64,000 nt of DNA from NCBI RefSeq assembly GCF_000374585.1, contig NZ_KB894643.1, positions 398,773 to 462,772 on the forward strand. Reading direction: 5' to 3'. The translations under genes were made by a program, and so were the position numbers. The notes under the pieces were generated by a model, which worked only from the letters and a program-made list of their open reading frames with translations, was not told the origin of the DNA and searched no databases. Shown here piece after piece: positions 44,218 through 52,945 of this stretch; the first letter of the stretch is position 1, and each line of letters begins with the position of its first letter. The stretch comes from Phocaeicola barnesiae DSM 18169 = JCM 13652 (GTDB lineage: Bacteria; Bacteroidota; Bacteroidia; Bacteroidales; Bacteroidaceae).

Positions 44218-45252
44218 TTATTCCTTTCCGGTTTCCGTCGATGAAACACTACCCTCCTGATTTGGCAACAAGTATTCTTTCCGGAACATATCCAGGAAAA
44301 GCAAGAACAGCGAAACCATCAGCGGACCAAAAATAATTCCCATAAAACCGAATATAGGCAAACCTGCCACTACACCGAAAATCGTAATTAACGGATGGAT
44401 ATTCGCCATCTTCTTCTGTAACATGAAACGAATGAGGTTATCGCATTGCGAAATGACAATACCACCATATCCCAGCAGAATCAAGGCACTTACCCAATTA
44501 CCGGTCAACAGGAAATAAATGGAGATAGGTACCCATACCAAAGCCGTTCCTACCAAAGGGATAATGGAAGCAAAGGCTGTCAGCATCGCACTGAAGACCG
44601 GATTCGGCGCATCGCATAACCAATACCCACCCAAGGATATGATTCCCTGAATAGCAGCCAGCAAAGGAATGCCGATGGCATTGGAACGGACAATCACCTG
44701 AATCTTATCGAGTACCTCCTTCTTATCCTTCTCCTTGAAAGGAAGGATCGTAGAAATGTATTCTTCCAAGGATTTCCCTTCATACAGCAAAAAGAAAAGC
44801 AACATGATAGCCACGCACAGGTTGACAAAAAAGTCACTGACTCCAGACATCACTTGCTGACCGAAACTGGATAAATGACTTACCATGAATGAAACACTGT
44901 TTTCCGAGAATACATCGAATCCAGTACGGTCCTTGACTATCTGTGCTGCCTGTTTAGCCGGTGCAACCAGGCTCTTGGCATCCAGATGCAGACCGGAAAG
45001 TTGGTCTATTAATACCCAAACCAGAAAAGACAAAGGTATCAGGAAAAACAAAGTTGTAGTAATGGTCACTAACCATACTGCCGGTGCGGGCTTCATTTTA
45101 GCCTTCAAGCGATAGGTCCAGTTACGCACCAGAAGAAAAAGCGTAAAACCGCCTAAAATACCATTCATGAACGGTTGTGCCTGTTGAAACAGCAATATAC
45201 CTAACCCTACTATCAGCAGAATCAGTGAATATTTCCAGTATTGTTCCTTCAT
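44218..45252 (-). CDS. AI-2E family (PerM/YdiK-type) membrane transporter
   Basis: This 344-residue polytopic membrane protein belongs to the AI-2E exporter / PerM family (PF01594). About seven to eight hydrophobic segments are visible (LILLIVGLGILLF, LVTITTTLFFLIPLSFLVWVL, VAIMLLFFLLYEG, ASIIPLVGTALVWVPISIYFL, VAGLPIFGFMGIIFGPLMVSL). The GxxxxxGxxLxWxP-like and GFMGIIFGP stretches are family hallmarks. Members export small molecules or act as ion antiporters; the substrate here is unknown. It is the last gene of the mtaB-glycosyltransferase unit (28-base gap). Confidence 0.88.
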   Translation of the reverse strand: MKEQYWKYSLILLIVGLGILLFQQAQPFMNGILGGFTLFLLVRNWTYRLKAKMKPAPAVWLVTITTTLFFLIPLSFLVWVLIDQLSGLHLDAKSLVAPAKQAAQIVKDRTGFDVFSENSVSFMVSHLSSFGQQVMSGVSDFFVNLCVAIMLLFFLLYEGKSLEEYISTILPFKEKDKKEVLDKIQVIVRSNAIGIPLLAAIQGIISLGGYWLCDAPNPVFSAMLTAFASIIPLVGTALVWVPISIYFLLTGNWVSALILLGYGGIVISQCDNLIRFMLQKKMANIHPLITIFGVVAGLPIFGFMGIIFGPLMVSLFLLFLDMFRKEYLLPNQEGSVSSTETGKE

Positions 45253-45280
45253 AATCTATCTATTGATGAATCTAAATCTA

Positions 45281-46300
45281 TTAATGAAAAAGATCAGAGA
45301 AATGTTTTCTTTGCTTCATTTTTGCCTGCCACAAAATACTGAACAGGAAACGTTGAGGAATTACCTGAACCGATGTCTGGCGCAGATTCTCCTGACGGTC
45401 GGCTACAAAGTCTGGTCGCATCTGCCGGAATTCCCTCCGGGCCCGTATCACCGCCTGTGCATTCTTCCAATCAGCCTTCAACAAAAACGCCAACGCCGCC
45501 AGTAAGTCCAGACAGGCTCGTACCCGCATAACTGTTGCCAGTTCACTTTCAGGAAGGTTCTTATACAACATCAGCAGATTATTCCGGAAATTCAAGAATG
45601 TCTTGCGCGGATTTTCTTTCTTGAGCGTAGCTCCTCCCACATGATACACCTTACTGAACGGCAAGCAAACCAATTCATATCCCCGGCTACGCATCCGCCA
45701 GCAAAGATCTATTTCTTCCATGTGCGCAAAGAAACGTCCGTCCAAACCACCTACCTTCCGGTAGACATCCAGCCGGACCATCAGAGCCGCTCCAGTAGCC
45801 CAGAAAACCGGAAGCACAGTATCATACTGCCCCTTGTCCATCTCTACTTCTTCAAAAATACGTCCACGACAGAACGGATAACCGTAACGGTCAATAAATC
45901 CTCCGGAGGCACCCGCATACTCAAAATGGTCACGTACTCTGTAACTGAGCAACTTCGGCTGACAAGCTGCCACTTCCGGATGTTCATCCATGTAAGTTAC
46001 CATCGGTTCCAACCAGCCCTCAGACACTTCAACATCGCTGTTCAGCAAAACAACATATTCAGCCTCCACCTGCTGTAAGGCCTGGTTATATCCTTCCGCG
46101 AACCCGTAATTCTTATCCAACCGAATCAGACGTACAGAAGGAAATTCTTTCGAAACAACCTCACAGGAAGCATCAGTCGAAGCATTATCAGCTACACAGA
46201 CTTCTCCATAACGCTCGGGAACGCTAGCCACAACCGAAGGAAGAAACCTGCGAAGCATTTCTTCTCCGTTCCAATTCAATATGACTACCGAAACCTTCAT
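45281..46300 (-). CDS. family 2 glycosyltransferase
   Basis: This 339-residue GT2 enzyme has the GT-A start VSVVILNWNGEEMLRRFLPS, the sugar-nucleotide site VADNASTDASCE, KNYGFAEGYNQAL and the D-x-D-like LLNSDVEVS. The acceptor-side residues (MEEIDLCWRMRSRGYELVCLP) resemble rhamnosyltransferase-like members. No transmembrane segment is evident. It overlaps mtaB by 4 bases (ATGA-type), so the two are translationally coupled. Donor and acceptor are unknown; cell-surface polysaccharide or glycoprotein synthesis is likely. Confidence 0.9.
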   Translation of the reverse strand: MKVSVVILNWNGEEMLRRFLPSVVASVPERYGEVCVADNASTDASCEVVSKEFPSVRLIRLDKNYGFAEGYNQALQQVEAEYVVLLNSDVEVSEGWLEPMVTYMDEHPEVAACQPKLLSYRVRDHFEYAGASGGFIDRYGYPFCRGRIFEEVEMDKGQYDTVLPVFWATGAALMVRLDVYRKVGGLDGRFFAHMEEIDLCWRMRSRGYELVCLPFSKVYHVGGATLKKENPRKTFLNFRNNLLMLYKNLPESELATVMRVRACLDLLAALAFLLKADWKNAQAVIRARREFRQMRPDFVADRQENLRQTSVQVIPQRFLFSILWQAKMKQRKHFSDLFH

Positions 46301-47616
46301 CCCAACACTTCTCCTTTCAGTGCCGTACCGTCTTCATTGAAATCACCCAGACGTACATGGACCAGGTGGTTGTCAAGCGTCATATCGTACGGTAATTCCA
46401 CCCGGATATAATTGGCAGTAAAGCCATGCATCGGAGAACCGGTCTTCGATTTTTCCATCAGCACATCCGCTTCCTGACCGATATGCCGGGCATAGAAAGC
46501 TTTGGTCTTTTCATCCGAGAGAGACAGCAAGCACTGGCTACGACGATGTTTCTCTTCGGCCGGAACCACATAATCAATCTTCAATGCCTGTGTTCCGGGA
46601 CGTTCCGAATAGCTGAACACATGCAGCTGGGTAACATCCAATCCTTGAATAAAAGAATAAGCCTGCTCGAAATACTCGGGTGTTTCGCCACGGGTACCAA
46701 CTATGACATCTACCCCGATAAAGGCATCCGGTATCAGTTCCTTAATCCGATGGACCTTCGAAGCAAACAAAGACGTATCATACCGGCGACGCATCAGTTT
46801 CAAGACTTCGTCACAACCAGACTGTAAAGGTATATGGAAATGCGGCATGAACGCACGAGACTGGGCTACATAGGCAATAATCTCGTCGGTCAATAAGTTC
46901 GGCTCAATGGAAGAGATGCGGTAACGTTCGATACCTTCCACCTGATCAAGCGCCTTCACCAGTTCGAAGAAAGTTTCTCCGGTAGATTTTCCGAAATCCC
47001 CGATGTTCACACCGGTCAAGACTATTTCTTTACCACCTTCGGCAGCCACCTGCCGGGCCTGTTCCACCAAATCGGCGATTCTTCCGTTCCGACTGCGCCC
47101 CCTTGCAAAAGGAATTGTACAGTAAGAACAAAAATAGTCACACCCATCCTGCACCTTCAGGAAATACCGGGTACGGTCACCTCGTGAACACGAAGGAGAA
47201 AACGTCCGAATATCTTTCGTAGCCGTTGTGATGGCTTCACCGTGAGCATGTTTCTCCAGGTTCCCCAAATACTTCATCAAGTCACCCTTCTGTTCCGCTC
47301 CCAGTACCAAGTCCACTCCTTCGATATCGGCCACCTGTTCCGGTTTCAGCTGAGCGTAGCATCCCGTCACTACAACAAAAGCACCCGGATGCTCCTTTGT
47401 CAACCGATGAATAGCCTGTCTGCACTTCTTATCAGCCACTTCCGTTACCGAACACGTATTGACGATGCAGATGTCTGCCCGCTCACCTTTCCGGGCAGTA
47501 CGCACGCCTGCTTCTTTCAGGGTTTTCCCGATGGAAGAAGTCTCAGCAAAGTTCAGCTTACATCCTAACGTATAATAAACAGCCTTTTTATCTTGAAAAA
47601 CAGTTGTATCAATCAT
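46297..47616 (-). CDS. mtaB: tRNA (t6A37) methylthiotransferase
   Basis: This 439-residue radical-SAM methylthiotransferase converts t6A to ms2t6A at position 37 of tRNA. It has the N-terminal UPF0004 domain with three cluster-binding Cys (YTLGCKLN, NTCSVTEVA, VTGCYAQ) and the radical-SAM motif C-x3-C-x2-C in DGCDYFCSYCTIPFARGRSR (about 160). The C-terminal region resembles a TRAM domain. The MtaB type rather than MiaB or RimO is supported by LGCKLN and GVNIGDFG. It is the first gene of a three-gene operon. Confidence 0.93.
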   Translation of the reverse strand: MIDTTVFQDKKAVYYTLGCKLNFAETSSIGKTLKEAGVRTARKGERADICIVNTCSVTEVADKKCRQAIHRLTKEHPGAFVVVTGCYAQLKPEQVADIEGVDLVLGAEQKGDLMKYLGNLEKHAHGEAITTATKDIRTFSPSCSRGDRTRYFLKVQDGCDYFCSYCTIPFARGRSRNGRIADLVEQARQVAAEGGKEIVLTGVNIGDFGKSTGETFFELVKALDQVEGIERYRISSIEPNLLTDEIIAYVAQSRAFMPHFHIPLQSGCDEVLKLMRRRYDTSLFASKVHRIKELIPDAFIGVDVIVGTRGETPEYFEQAYSFIQGLDVTQLHVFSYSERPGTQALKIDYVVPAEEKHRRSQCLLSLSDEKTKAFYARHIGQEADVLMEKSKTGSPMHGFTANYIRVELPYDMTLDNHLVHVRLGDFNEDGTALKGEVLG

Positions 47617-47644
47617 ACCTATTTAATCTATAAAATATCTCCTG

Positions 47645-47652
47645 CAAAGGTA
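47645..47652 (-). promoter_or_regulatory. -7 element of mtaB
   Basis: TACCTTTG on the minus strand, followed by GC as is common, lies 29 bases before the mtaB start. No clear TTG is seen at the -33 distance. Confidence 0.55.
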
Positions 47653-47858
47653 CACAATATTTCGTGATTTTAAGGTATCCGCCCCTCAATTAGCACAAAC
47701 AGTATCTTTGCGTCACAGACCATGATTTTGCAGTTCTGCTAATCGAATGCTCAAAAAAATATGTTTTACAGCATATTGAAAATCAACCAATTAAAGAAAA
47801 AAGTGTATTTTCCCTCAAAAAAATCGAAGAAAAGAGAACAACGTATCATAAAAGTCTA

Positions 47859-47866
47859 TATCTTTG
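47859..47866 (+). promoter_or_regulatory. -7 element of the small lipoprotein gene
   Basis: TATCTTTG followed by GC lies 51 bases before the start at 47918. A second TATCTTTG at 47703-47710 on the same strand could give a longer leader. The rest of the 47617-47917 gap is A/T-rich and without further recognised features. Confidence 0.55.
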
Positions 47867-47917
47867 CAGCGTTTTAAGAAACAAACATAAGTATTACAGA
47901 TTTAAAAAGCAAAGAAA

Positions 47918-48112
47918 ATGAAAAAATTAGTATTTTTGTTCGTAGCATTCGCTGCTGTATCTTTCGCATCTTGCGGTAACAAAGCAGCTAACACTGAAGT
48001 AAGCACTGAAACTGATTCTGTAGCAGTTGTAGAAGAAGCTGCTCCGGTTGTTGACTCTGCAGCAGTAGTTGCTGACACTGTAGCAACTGATTCAGTTGCA
48101 ACAGCTGAATAA
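47918..48112 (+). CDS. small Val/Ala/Asp-rich lipoprotein
   Basis: This 64-residue protein has a signal peptide ending in a lipobox (SFASC, Cys19). The remaining 45 residues are a low-complexity acidic tail built from V, A, D, S, T and E (DSVAVVEEA, VVDSAAVVADTVATDSVA). Similar tiny lipoproteins are frequent in Bacteroides and are of unknown function. It has its own -7 element, a good start context and a strong terminator, so it is probably well expressed. No basic or aromatic residues occur after the anchor apart from one Lys. Confidence 0.8.
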   Translation: MKKLVFLFVAFAAVSFASCGNKAANTEVSTETDSVAVVEEAAPVVDSAAVVADTVATDSVATAE

Positions 48113-48138
48113 TCTGATTGAACAATTAGAGAGAATTG

Positions 48139-48171
48139 AAAGTCTGTAAGCTCAGCCTACAGACTTTTTTT
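48139..48171 (+). terminator. terminator of the small lipoprotein gene
   Basis: AAAGTCTGTA(A)GC pairs with GC(C)TACAGACTTT and runs into seven or more T residues. Between this and 48356 lies an unusually C-rich, gene-free stretch. Confidence 0.9.
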
Positions 48172-48356
48172 ATGCCCACACTTTACCCACAACACGCCCT
48201 TCCTTCATTGAAGGAAACATTCACTTCCCCCGCTCACTCCCCCCAGCAAGCATTCAGCTCCTCCCACAATCAACCTGATATTTCAGAGCAGGTATAATCT
48301 TCTTATTCGCGTACATCCTGGCGCTGTCCTCATTAAAACCGCATCAGCGGACACAC

Positions 48357-48396
48357 AAAAAAGAATCCCCGATCGGATTCCACATCCAACCGGGGA
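48357..48396 (-). terminator. terminator of the rpsF-rpsR-rplI operon
   Basis: A 13-bp stem with two mismatches (48366-48378 with 48384-48396) is followed on the minus strand by CTTTTTT. It lies 27 bases past the rplI stop. Confidence 0.75.
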
Positions 48397-48423
48397 CTTA
48401 TCAAGTATCTACAGATAACAAAA

Positions 48424-48873
48424 TTAAGCTTCTTCTGCAACTACTTCAAAAGGAATTTCTACAGATACTTCCTTGTGAAGTTTAACGATAGCTTTGTACT
48501 GACCAACTTCTTTAACCTGATCCTTAACAACGATGATCTTACGATCGATGTTATGACCCAATTTAGCCAATTCATCAGCAATCTGAATGTTACCTACTGA
48601 ACCGTAGATAGAGCCTGTAGAGCTAACCTTTGTAGCAATCTTCAAAGATACACCTTTCAAAGATTCAGCAACTGCTTCAGCATCCTTTTTAATCTTTTCC
48701 AATTTGTGAGCACGCTGCTTCAATTCTTCAGCCAACATTTTCTTTGCAGCTGGAGAAGCGATAACTGCTTTGCCAGTCGGAATAAGATAGTTACGACCAT
48801 AACCTGACTTAACGGTTACAATATCATTTTTGTAGCCCAAGTTAACTACGTCTTCTTTCAAGATAATTTCCAT
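48424..48873 (-). CDS. rplI: 50S ribosomal protein L9
   Basis: This 149-residue L9 has the N-terminal rRNA-binding domain MEIILKEDVVNLGYKNDIVTVKSGYGRNYLIPTGKA-type start (residues 1-36), the long connecting helix (KKMLAEELKQRAHKLEKIKK) and the C-terminal domain. It binds 23S rRNA domain V near L1. It is the third gene of the ribosomal operon, 17 bases after rpsR. Confidence 0.97.
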   Translation of the reverse strand: MEIILKEDVVNLGYKNDIVTVKSGYGRNYLIPTGKAVIASPAAKKMLAEELKQRAHKLEKIKKDAEAVAESLKGVSLKIATKVSSTGSIYGSVGNIQIADELAKLGHNIDRKIIVVKDQVKEVGQYKAIVKLHKEVSVEIPFEVVAEEA

Positions 48874-48890
48874 ACTTATTCCTCCTTAAA

Positions 48891-49160
48891 TTATTTCATC
48901 ATATCAGTTACGAAAGGCAGCAAAGCCAAGTGACGAGCTCTCTTAACAGCCTGCGCAATACGACGCTGGAACTTCAATGAAGTACCTGTAATACGGCGCG
49001 GAAGGATTTTTCCCTGTTCGTTCAAGAATTTCTTCAGGAATTCAGGATCTTTGTAGTCGATATACTTAATACCACTCTTTTTGAAACGGCAGTATTTTTT
49101 CTTCTTAACGTCTACTGAAGGCGGAGTTAAATATCTGATTTCTGATTGTTGCTGTGCCAT
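48891..49160 (-). CDS. rpsR: 30S ribosomal protein S18
   Basis: This 89-residue S18 has the conserved [18 protein letters not shown] segment and the C-terminal [18 protein letters not shown] and [17 protein letters not shown] ending ([14 protein letters not shown]). It binds S6 and 16S rRNA in the small-subunit platform. It starts 2 bases after rpsF, as expected for the S6:S18 pair. It has a Cys only at position 23 and no zinc-binding set. Confidence 0.97.
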   Translation of the reverse strand: MAQQQSEIRYLTPPSVDVKKKKYCRFKKSGIKYIDYKDPEFLKKFLNEQGKILPRRITGTSLKFQRRIAQAVKRARHLALLPFVTDMMK

Positions 49161-49162
49161 GA

Positions 49163-49510
49163 TTAGTTTTCCTCTTTTTTAGTTGATTTAACATTTCTTC
49201 TCTTAGCAGCGTATTCTGCAGCGTATTTGTCCATCTTGAAAGTCAAGAAACGGATAACACGTTCGTCACGACGGTAGTTAACTTCCAATTTTGCGATTAC
49301 CGACGGGTCTGCTTTAAACTCAATCAGCTGATAAAAACCAGTAGATTTCTTCTGGATAGGATAAGCCAGCTTCTTCAATCCCCAGTTTTCTTCGTTGATG
49401 ATCTCTGCACCTTCCTGAGTCAGGATAGCTTTGAACTTTTCTACCGCTTCCTTCATCTGTACGTCAGACAAAACGGGAGTCAAAATGAAAACGGTTTCGT
49501 ATTGATTCAT
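49163..49510 (-). CDS. rpsF: 30S ribosomal protein S6
   Basis: This 115-residue S6 ([49 protein letters not shown]) is the first gene of rpsF-rpsR-rplI. It forms a heterodimer with S18. The leader (about 45 bases) follows a consensus promoter. S6:S18 feedback on the leader is known in other bacteria; a matching RNA motif was not recognised here. Confidence 0.97.
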   Translation of the reverse strand: MNQYETVFILTPVLSDVQMKEAVEKFKAILTQEGAEIINEENWGLKKLAYPIQKKSTGFYQLIEFKADPSVIAKLEVNYRRDERVIRFLTFKMDKYAAEYAAKRRNVKSTKKEEN

Positions 49511-49554
49511 ACTTTGTTAATTAAATAATTAATAAATAAATTTCAATTGCGGCG

Positions 49555-49585
49555 CAAAGGTACATTTTTTTCTCTAACCTACAAA
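49555..49585 (-). promoter_or_regulatory. promoter of rpsF-rpsR-rplI
   Basis: On the minus strand TTTG (49585-49582), a 19-base spacer and TACCTTTG (49562-49555) form a full consensus Bacteroidetes promoter, followed by CGCCGC at the start of transcription. It is one of the best-formed in the window. Confidence 0.88.
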
Positions 49586-49819
49586 CACTTATGCAGTCTT
49601 TTTTAATGAAAAGTGCAAAAAGCTCCGTCCAATTATGAAATATTAAGGAAACCAGGTAAACAAACCCAACCTCCAGTACTCCATTCTTACACTCAAATTC
49701 ATGTAACCGAACGAATTAATCAACCGCAAACGGTACGCTTCTCGGCGCTCCCAGCCCCTTTTTCGGCAGAATACAAGTAAAAATAACGATTTCTTCTTAC
49801 ATATTGCCCAAAGAAATTG

Positions 49820-49844
49820 TATCTTTGCCTAGTTGTTTAAACAA
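49820..49844 (+). promoter_or_regulatory. marR -7 element with palindromic operator
   Basis: TATCTTTG (49820-49827) is followed by the perfect palindrome TTGTTTAAACAA (49833-49844), which would overlap the transcription start. Such a site just before a marR gene is the usual arrangement for autorepression. Confidence 0.65.
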
Positions 49845-49851
49845 TAATTAC

Positions 49852-50298
49852 ATGATAGAACAGTTCAATTTCGACATACAGCTCATCTTCGCCATCCTGA
49901 ACGGAAAAGTGTCGGCAGCCATCAACCGGAAACTGAGCCGGAATTTCCGGCAGAACGGTATGGACATCACTCCTGAACAATGGACCGTCCTGCTGTTCCT
50001 GTGGGAAAAGGACGGGGTCACCCAGCAAGAGCTGTGCAATGCTACATTCAAAGACAAGCCCAGTATGACCCGTCTGATAGATAACATGGAACGGCAGCAT
50101 CTGGTCGTGAGGATTTCGGACAAGAAAGACCGCCGCACCAACCAGATTCACCTGACCCGTACCGGAAAAGAACTGGAAGAGAAGGCTCGGTTCATTGCCA
50201 ACAAAACCCTCAAGGAAGCCTTACACGGACTGACATTGGAAGAATTGCGTGTCAGTCAGGAAGTTTTACGCAAAATATTCACAAATACCAAAGATTAA
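49852..50298 (+). CDS. MarR family winged-helix transcriptional regulator
   Basis: This 148-residue MarR-type repressor has an N-terminal dimer helix (IEQFNFDIQLIFAIL), the winged helix-turn-helix (GMDITPEQWTVLLFLWEKDG, TQQELCNATFKDKPSMTRLIDNM) and the wing (RISDKKDRRTNQIHLT). The ATG at 49852 is chosen because the -7 box and operator lie just before it; the longer frame would place the start upstream of the promoter. MarR proteins answer to small aromatic or oxidative signals, but the ligand is unknown here. The target may be itself and the small membrane protein gene 132 bases downstream. Confidence 0.9.
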   Translation: MIEQFNFDIQLIFAILNGKVSAAINRKLSRNFRQNGMDITPEQWTVLLFLWEKDGVTQQELCNATFKDKPSMTRLIDNMERQHLVVRISDKKDRRTNQIHLTRTGKELEEKARFIANKTLKEALHGLTLEELRVSQEVLRKIFTNTKD

Positions 50299-50430
50299 AG
50301 AAAAAACTCCTGTACAAGTGCCTGTTATTTGATTGAATTTCTATTTTTTTTCATCAAATAATTTCCGAGATAGAAGAATTATGCTTTAATTTGTAACCAA
50401 GAAATAATAAACCATAAAACGAAGACACAC

Positions 50431-50607
50431 ATGAAAAACTTTTTAAAGTATTTAGGAGTGATATTGGTAATCATCGGTGCAGTAGTCCTGATCGCATGCT
50501 ACAGCACAGCCAATGTAAACGACAATGCCACACTGGGTCTTTCTTTGGTATTGGTAGTTGTCGGACTCATCGTTCATATTATCATGAACAAACGAATCAC
50601 CGACTGA
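50431..50607 (+). CDS. 58-residue two-span membrane protein
   Basis: This short frame encodes MKNFLKYLGVILVIIGAVVL... with two hydrophobic segments (about 7-25 and 35-52), joined by a polar loop (STANVNDNATLG), and a basic C-terminus (NKRITD). Similar tiny proteins are widespread in Bacteroides and have no known function. It has its own A-rich start context and a perfect terminator 21 bases downstream. A Cys at position 23 lies inside the first span and does not form a proper lipobox. Confidence 0.75.
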   Translation: MKNFLKYLGVILVIIGAVVLIACYSTANVNDNATLGLSLVLVVVGLIVHIIMNKRITD

Positions 50608-50628
50608 TTTCCCATTCGTCAAAGGAAT

Positions 50629-50667
50629 AAAAAAGCCTGGATAGCCAACAGCTTTCCAGGCTTTTTT
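50629..50667. terminator. bidirectional terminator between convergent genes
   Basis: A 13-bp perfect stem AAAAAAGCCTGGA / TCCAGGCTTTTTT serves the small membrane protein gene on the plus strand and the response regulator on the minus strand. Confidence 0.92.
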
Positions 50668-50685
50668 AATGTATCATCTACATCC

Positions 50686-51384
50686 TTATTCATTGTCGGA
50701 TGTAATCAGTTTATACCCCTTACCGTGGATATTGATGATTTCGATGGAATCATCCGCCTTCAGATGCTTACGCAGTTTTGTGATATACACATCCATGCTT
50801 CGTGCATTGAAATAATTATCATCTATCCAGATAGTCTTCAAGGCGAAGTCACGCTGAAGGATTTCGTTGGCATGTGCACACAGCAAGGCCAGCAGTTCAG
50901 ATTCCTTGGTAGTCAGTTTGGTCTGTTTGTCACCGATAGACAGAATCTGCTTCTGGGTATCGAAGGTGAAACGGCCAATCTTGTAAACCGTACTTTCCTT
51001 GTTCCGTTTTCCACGTACCCGACGCAGAATAGCCTCGATACGCAGTGTCAGCTCTTCCATGCTGAACGGTTTTGTAATATAATCGTCACCACCCAGTTTG
51101 AAGCCTTCCAAGATATCTTCCTTCATCGTTTTTGCGGTAAGGAAAATGACCGGAATCTCAGCATTGGCCTGACGGATTTCGGAAACCAATGAGAATCCGT
51201 CCTTCTTAGGCATCATCACGTCAGTAACGACCAAATCATATTTATTTTTCAGAAAAGCCTTATAGCCGGCTTCACCATCCGGATACAACTCTGCAGAATA
51301 TCCTTTAGCCTGCAAATATTCTCTCAACAGCATGCCAAGATTCTCATCGTCTTCGCACAGCAAGATTCGTAATTTTTCATCCAT
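50686..51384 (-). CDS. rprY: OmpR-family response regulator, RprY-like
   Basis: This regulator of about 232 residues has a receiver domain (ILLCEDDENLGMLLREYL, phospho-acceptor Asp in VVTDVMMPKKDG, and conserved Lys in DDYITKPFSMEEL) and a C-terminal OmpR/PhoB winged helix (LTTKESELLALL, ARSMDVYITKLRKHLK). The start at 51384 lies one base after the kinase stop codon, so the pair is coupled; a longer frame would overlap the kinase. The domain arrangement and partner match RprX-RprY of Bacteroides fragilis, first found by its effects on tetracycline response in E. coli. Confidence 0.9.
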   Translation of the reverse strand: MDEKLRILLCEDDENLGMLLREYLQAKGYSAELYPDGEAGYKAFLKNKYDLVVTDVMMPKKDGFSLVSEIRQANAEIPVIFLTAKTMKEDILEGFKLGGDDYITKPFSMEELTLRIEAILRRVRGKRNKESTVYKIGRFTFDTQKQILSIGDKQTKLTTKESELLALLCAHANEILQRDFALKTIWIDDNYFNARSMDVYITKLRKHLKADDSIEIINIHGKGYKLITSDNE

Positions 51385-51385
51385 A

Positions 51386-52945
51386 TTATTCTTCGTCTTT
51401 AAATAAAGGTAATACAATTATAAATTTAGTTCCTACATTGAGCTCACTCTCGGCACGGATAGTACCTTTATGATCCGCAATGATTTTCTTTACATAGGCC
51501 AGACCCAATCCGAATCCCTTCACATCGTGCAGGTTTCCGGTATGAACCCGGTAGAACTTATCAAATATCTTCTTCAGATTCTCCTTCTTGATACCGATAC
51601 CGTTATCTTCGATAGAGATATGCAGCTTGTTCGCCTCGTTCCAGGTCCTGATCTTCAACCGAAGTTCTCCGTCCGGCTTCCGATACTTCACCGCGTTATC
51701 CAGCAGGTTGAAGATGACATTGGTAAAATGCATCTCGTCCACAAAGATTATCGGATCTTCCGCATTCAGTTCTGCATCCAGACTTCCATTGTACTTTTCC
51801 ACTTTCAGCCGGAAAGTATTGATGACTCCATTGATCAGTTCATGAGCATCTATCTCCTTCTTCTTCAATGTCGCCTTCTGCCGTTCGAACATGGACATCT
51901 GAAGTACTTTCTCTACCTGGAAACGCAACCGTTTCGTCTCATCGTTGATGACTCCGGAAATATGTTTGAACATCATCGGCGATTTGGCTACAGCCGGATC
52001 GTTCAGCATCTGCGCAGCCAACGATATGGTTGAAATCGGCGTCTTGAACTCGTGCGTCATATTGTTGATGAAATCGTTCTTGATTTCAGTCAGCTTCTTT
52101 TGCCGGAAGATGATATAGATGGTGAAAATGAATGTCACCAGCAATACCAGCGTAAAGACGATGGAAGGTATCATGAACCGTACCGAACTGAAGATATACG
52201 AATCCAGTGTCGGGAAGAAGATGTTCACAAATCCCATCTTGGCCGGCGGGTCATTCTCGAACAACAGCCGCGAATAAATCTTTTCGCCATCGAACACATA
52301 ATCCGAACAACGGTACACTTCTTTGCCGTCACGGTCGGTCACCGAGAAATGATACGGAATATCAATGCCGTTGTTCAAAAGTTCCGACTTCAGGAAATGA
52401 TCCAGCTGTTTGAAGTTAATCCGTTCCTTCAACGGCTTGTCACTTGCCGTATAAAGAATGTTATAGACCACTTCATCCAGCAGTGCCCGCTGATAGACAT
52501 AGCGTTCCTTCAGGATTTCCTGCAGACGGCGTGAAGTCTGCGGAATGTTCTTTCCGGTAGAGATTATCACCTTCGGCACATTGGCCGGACGGTTGGTAAT
52601 GGTCTTCAACTCGAACGTAGAATACATGGTTCCATCCGGAGATGTCACCGTATACTGATGATGTTCCACCACATTGCCGGAGGATTCCTGGCGCTGTTGC
52701 TGCTGCAACTGCTCCGACAGACGTGCAGCCCGTTCCTGGGCAGCGACATCCTTCTCCAGGTATTTCTTGGTTTCTACCAGCTCCAGGTTGTGCACAGCCT
52801 GTACCAGACTACGGTTCACACTTTCTTCGAACTGTCCTCTGCGCATCTTGACCATCTCTTCAATGTAACTGACCTGCAGGTAAAGCAGGCTCAGGAAAGA
52901 GAGGCCCATAATAACACCTAAAATCCAAATAGTTGACTTTTTCAT
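51386..52945 (-). CDS. rprX: sensor histidine kinase, RprX-like
   Basis: This 519-residue membrane kinase has one span at about 6-26 and a large periplasmic domain (about 27-258) that includes a Gln-rich coiled stretch (SEQLQQQQRQE). A second span follows (about 262-285). The HisKA domain has the phospho-acceptor His in NNMTHEFKTPIS, and the HATPase domain shows NVIFNLLDNAVKY, EDNGIGIKK and GFGLGLAYVKKI. There is no HAMP domain. It is the first gene of the rprX-rprY operon. The stimulus is not known. Confidence 0.92.
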   Translation of the reverse strand: MKKSTIWILGVIMGLSFLSLLYLQVSYIEEMVKMRRGQFEESVNRSLVQAVHNLELVETKKYLEKDVAAQERAARLSEQLQQQQRQESSGNVVEHHQYTVTSPDGTMYSTFELKTITNRPANVPKVIISTGKNIPQTSRRLQEILKERYVYQRALLDEVVYNILYTASDKPLKERINFKQLDHFLKSELLNNGIDIPYHFSVTDRDGKEVYRCSDYVFDGEKIYSRLLFENDPPAKMGFVNIFFPTLDSYIFSSVRFMIPSIVFTLVLLVTFIFTIYIIFRQKKLTEIKNDFINNMTHEFKTPISTISLAAQMLNDPAVAKSPMMFKHISGVINDETKRLRFQVEKVLQMSMFERQKATLKKKEIDAHELINGVINTFRLKVEKYNGSLDAELNAEDPIIFVDEMHFTNVIFNLLDNAVKYRKPDGELRLKIRTWNEANKLHISIEDNGIGIKKENLKKIFDKFYRVHTGNLHDVKGFGLGLAYVKKIIADHKGTIRAESELNVGTKFIIVLPLFKDEE

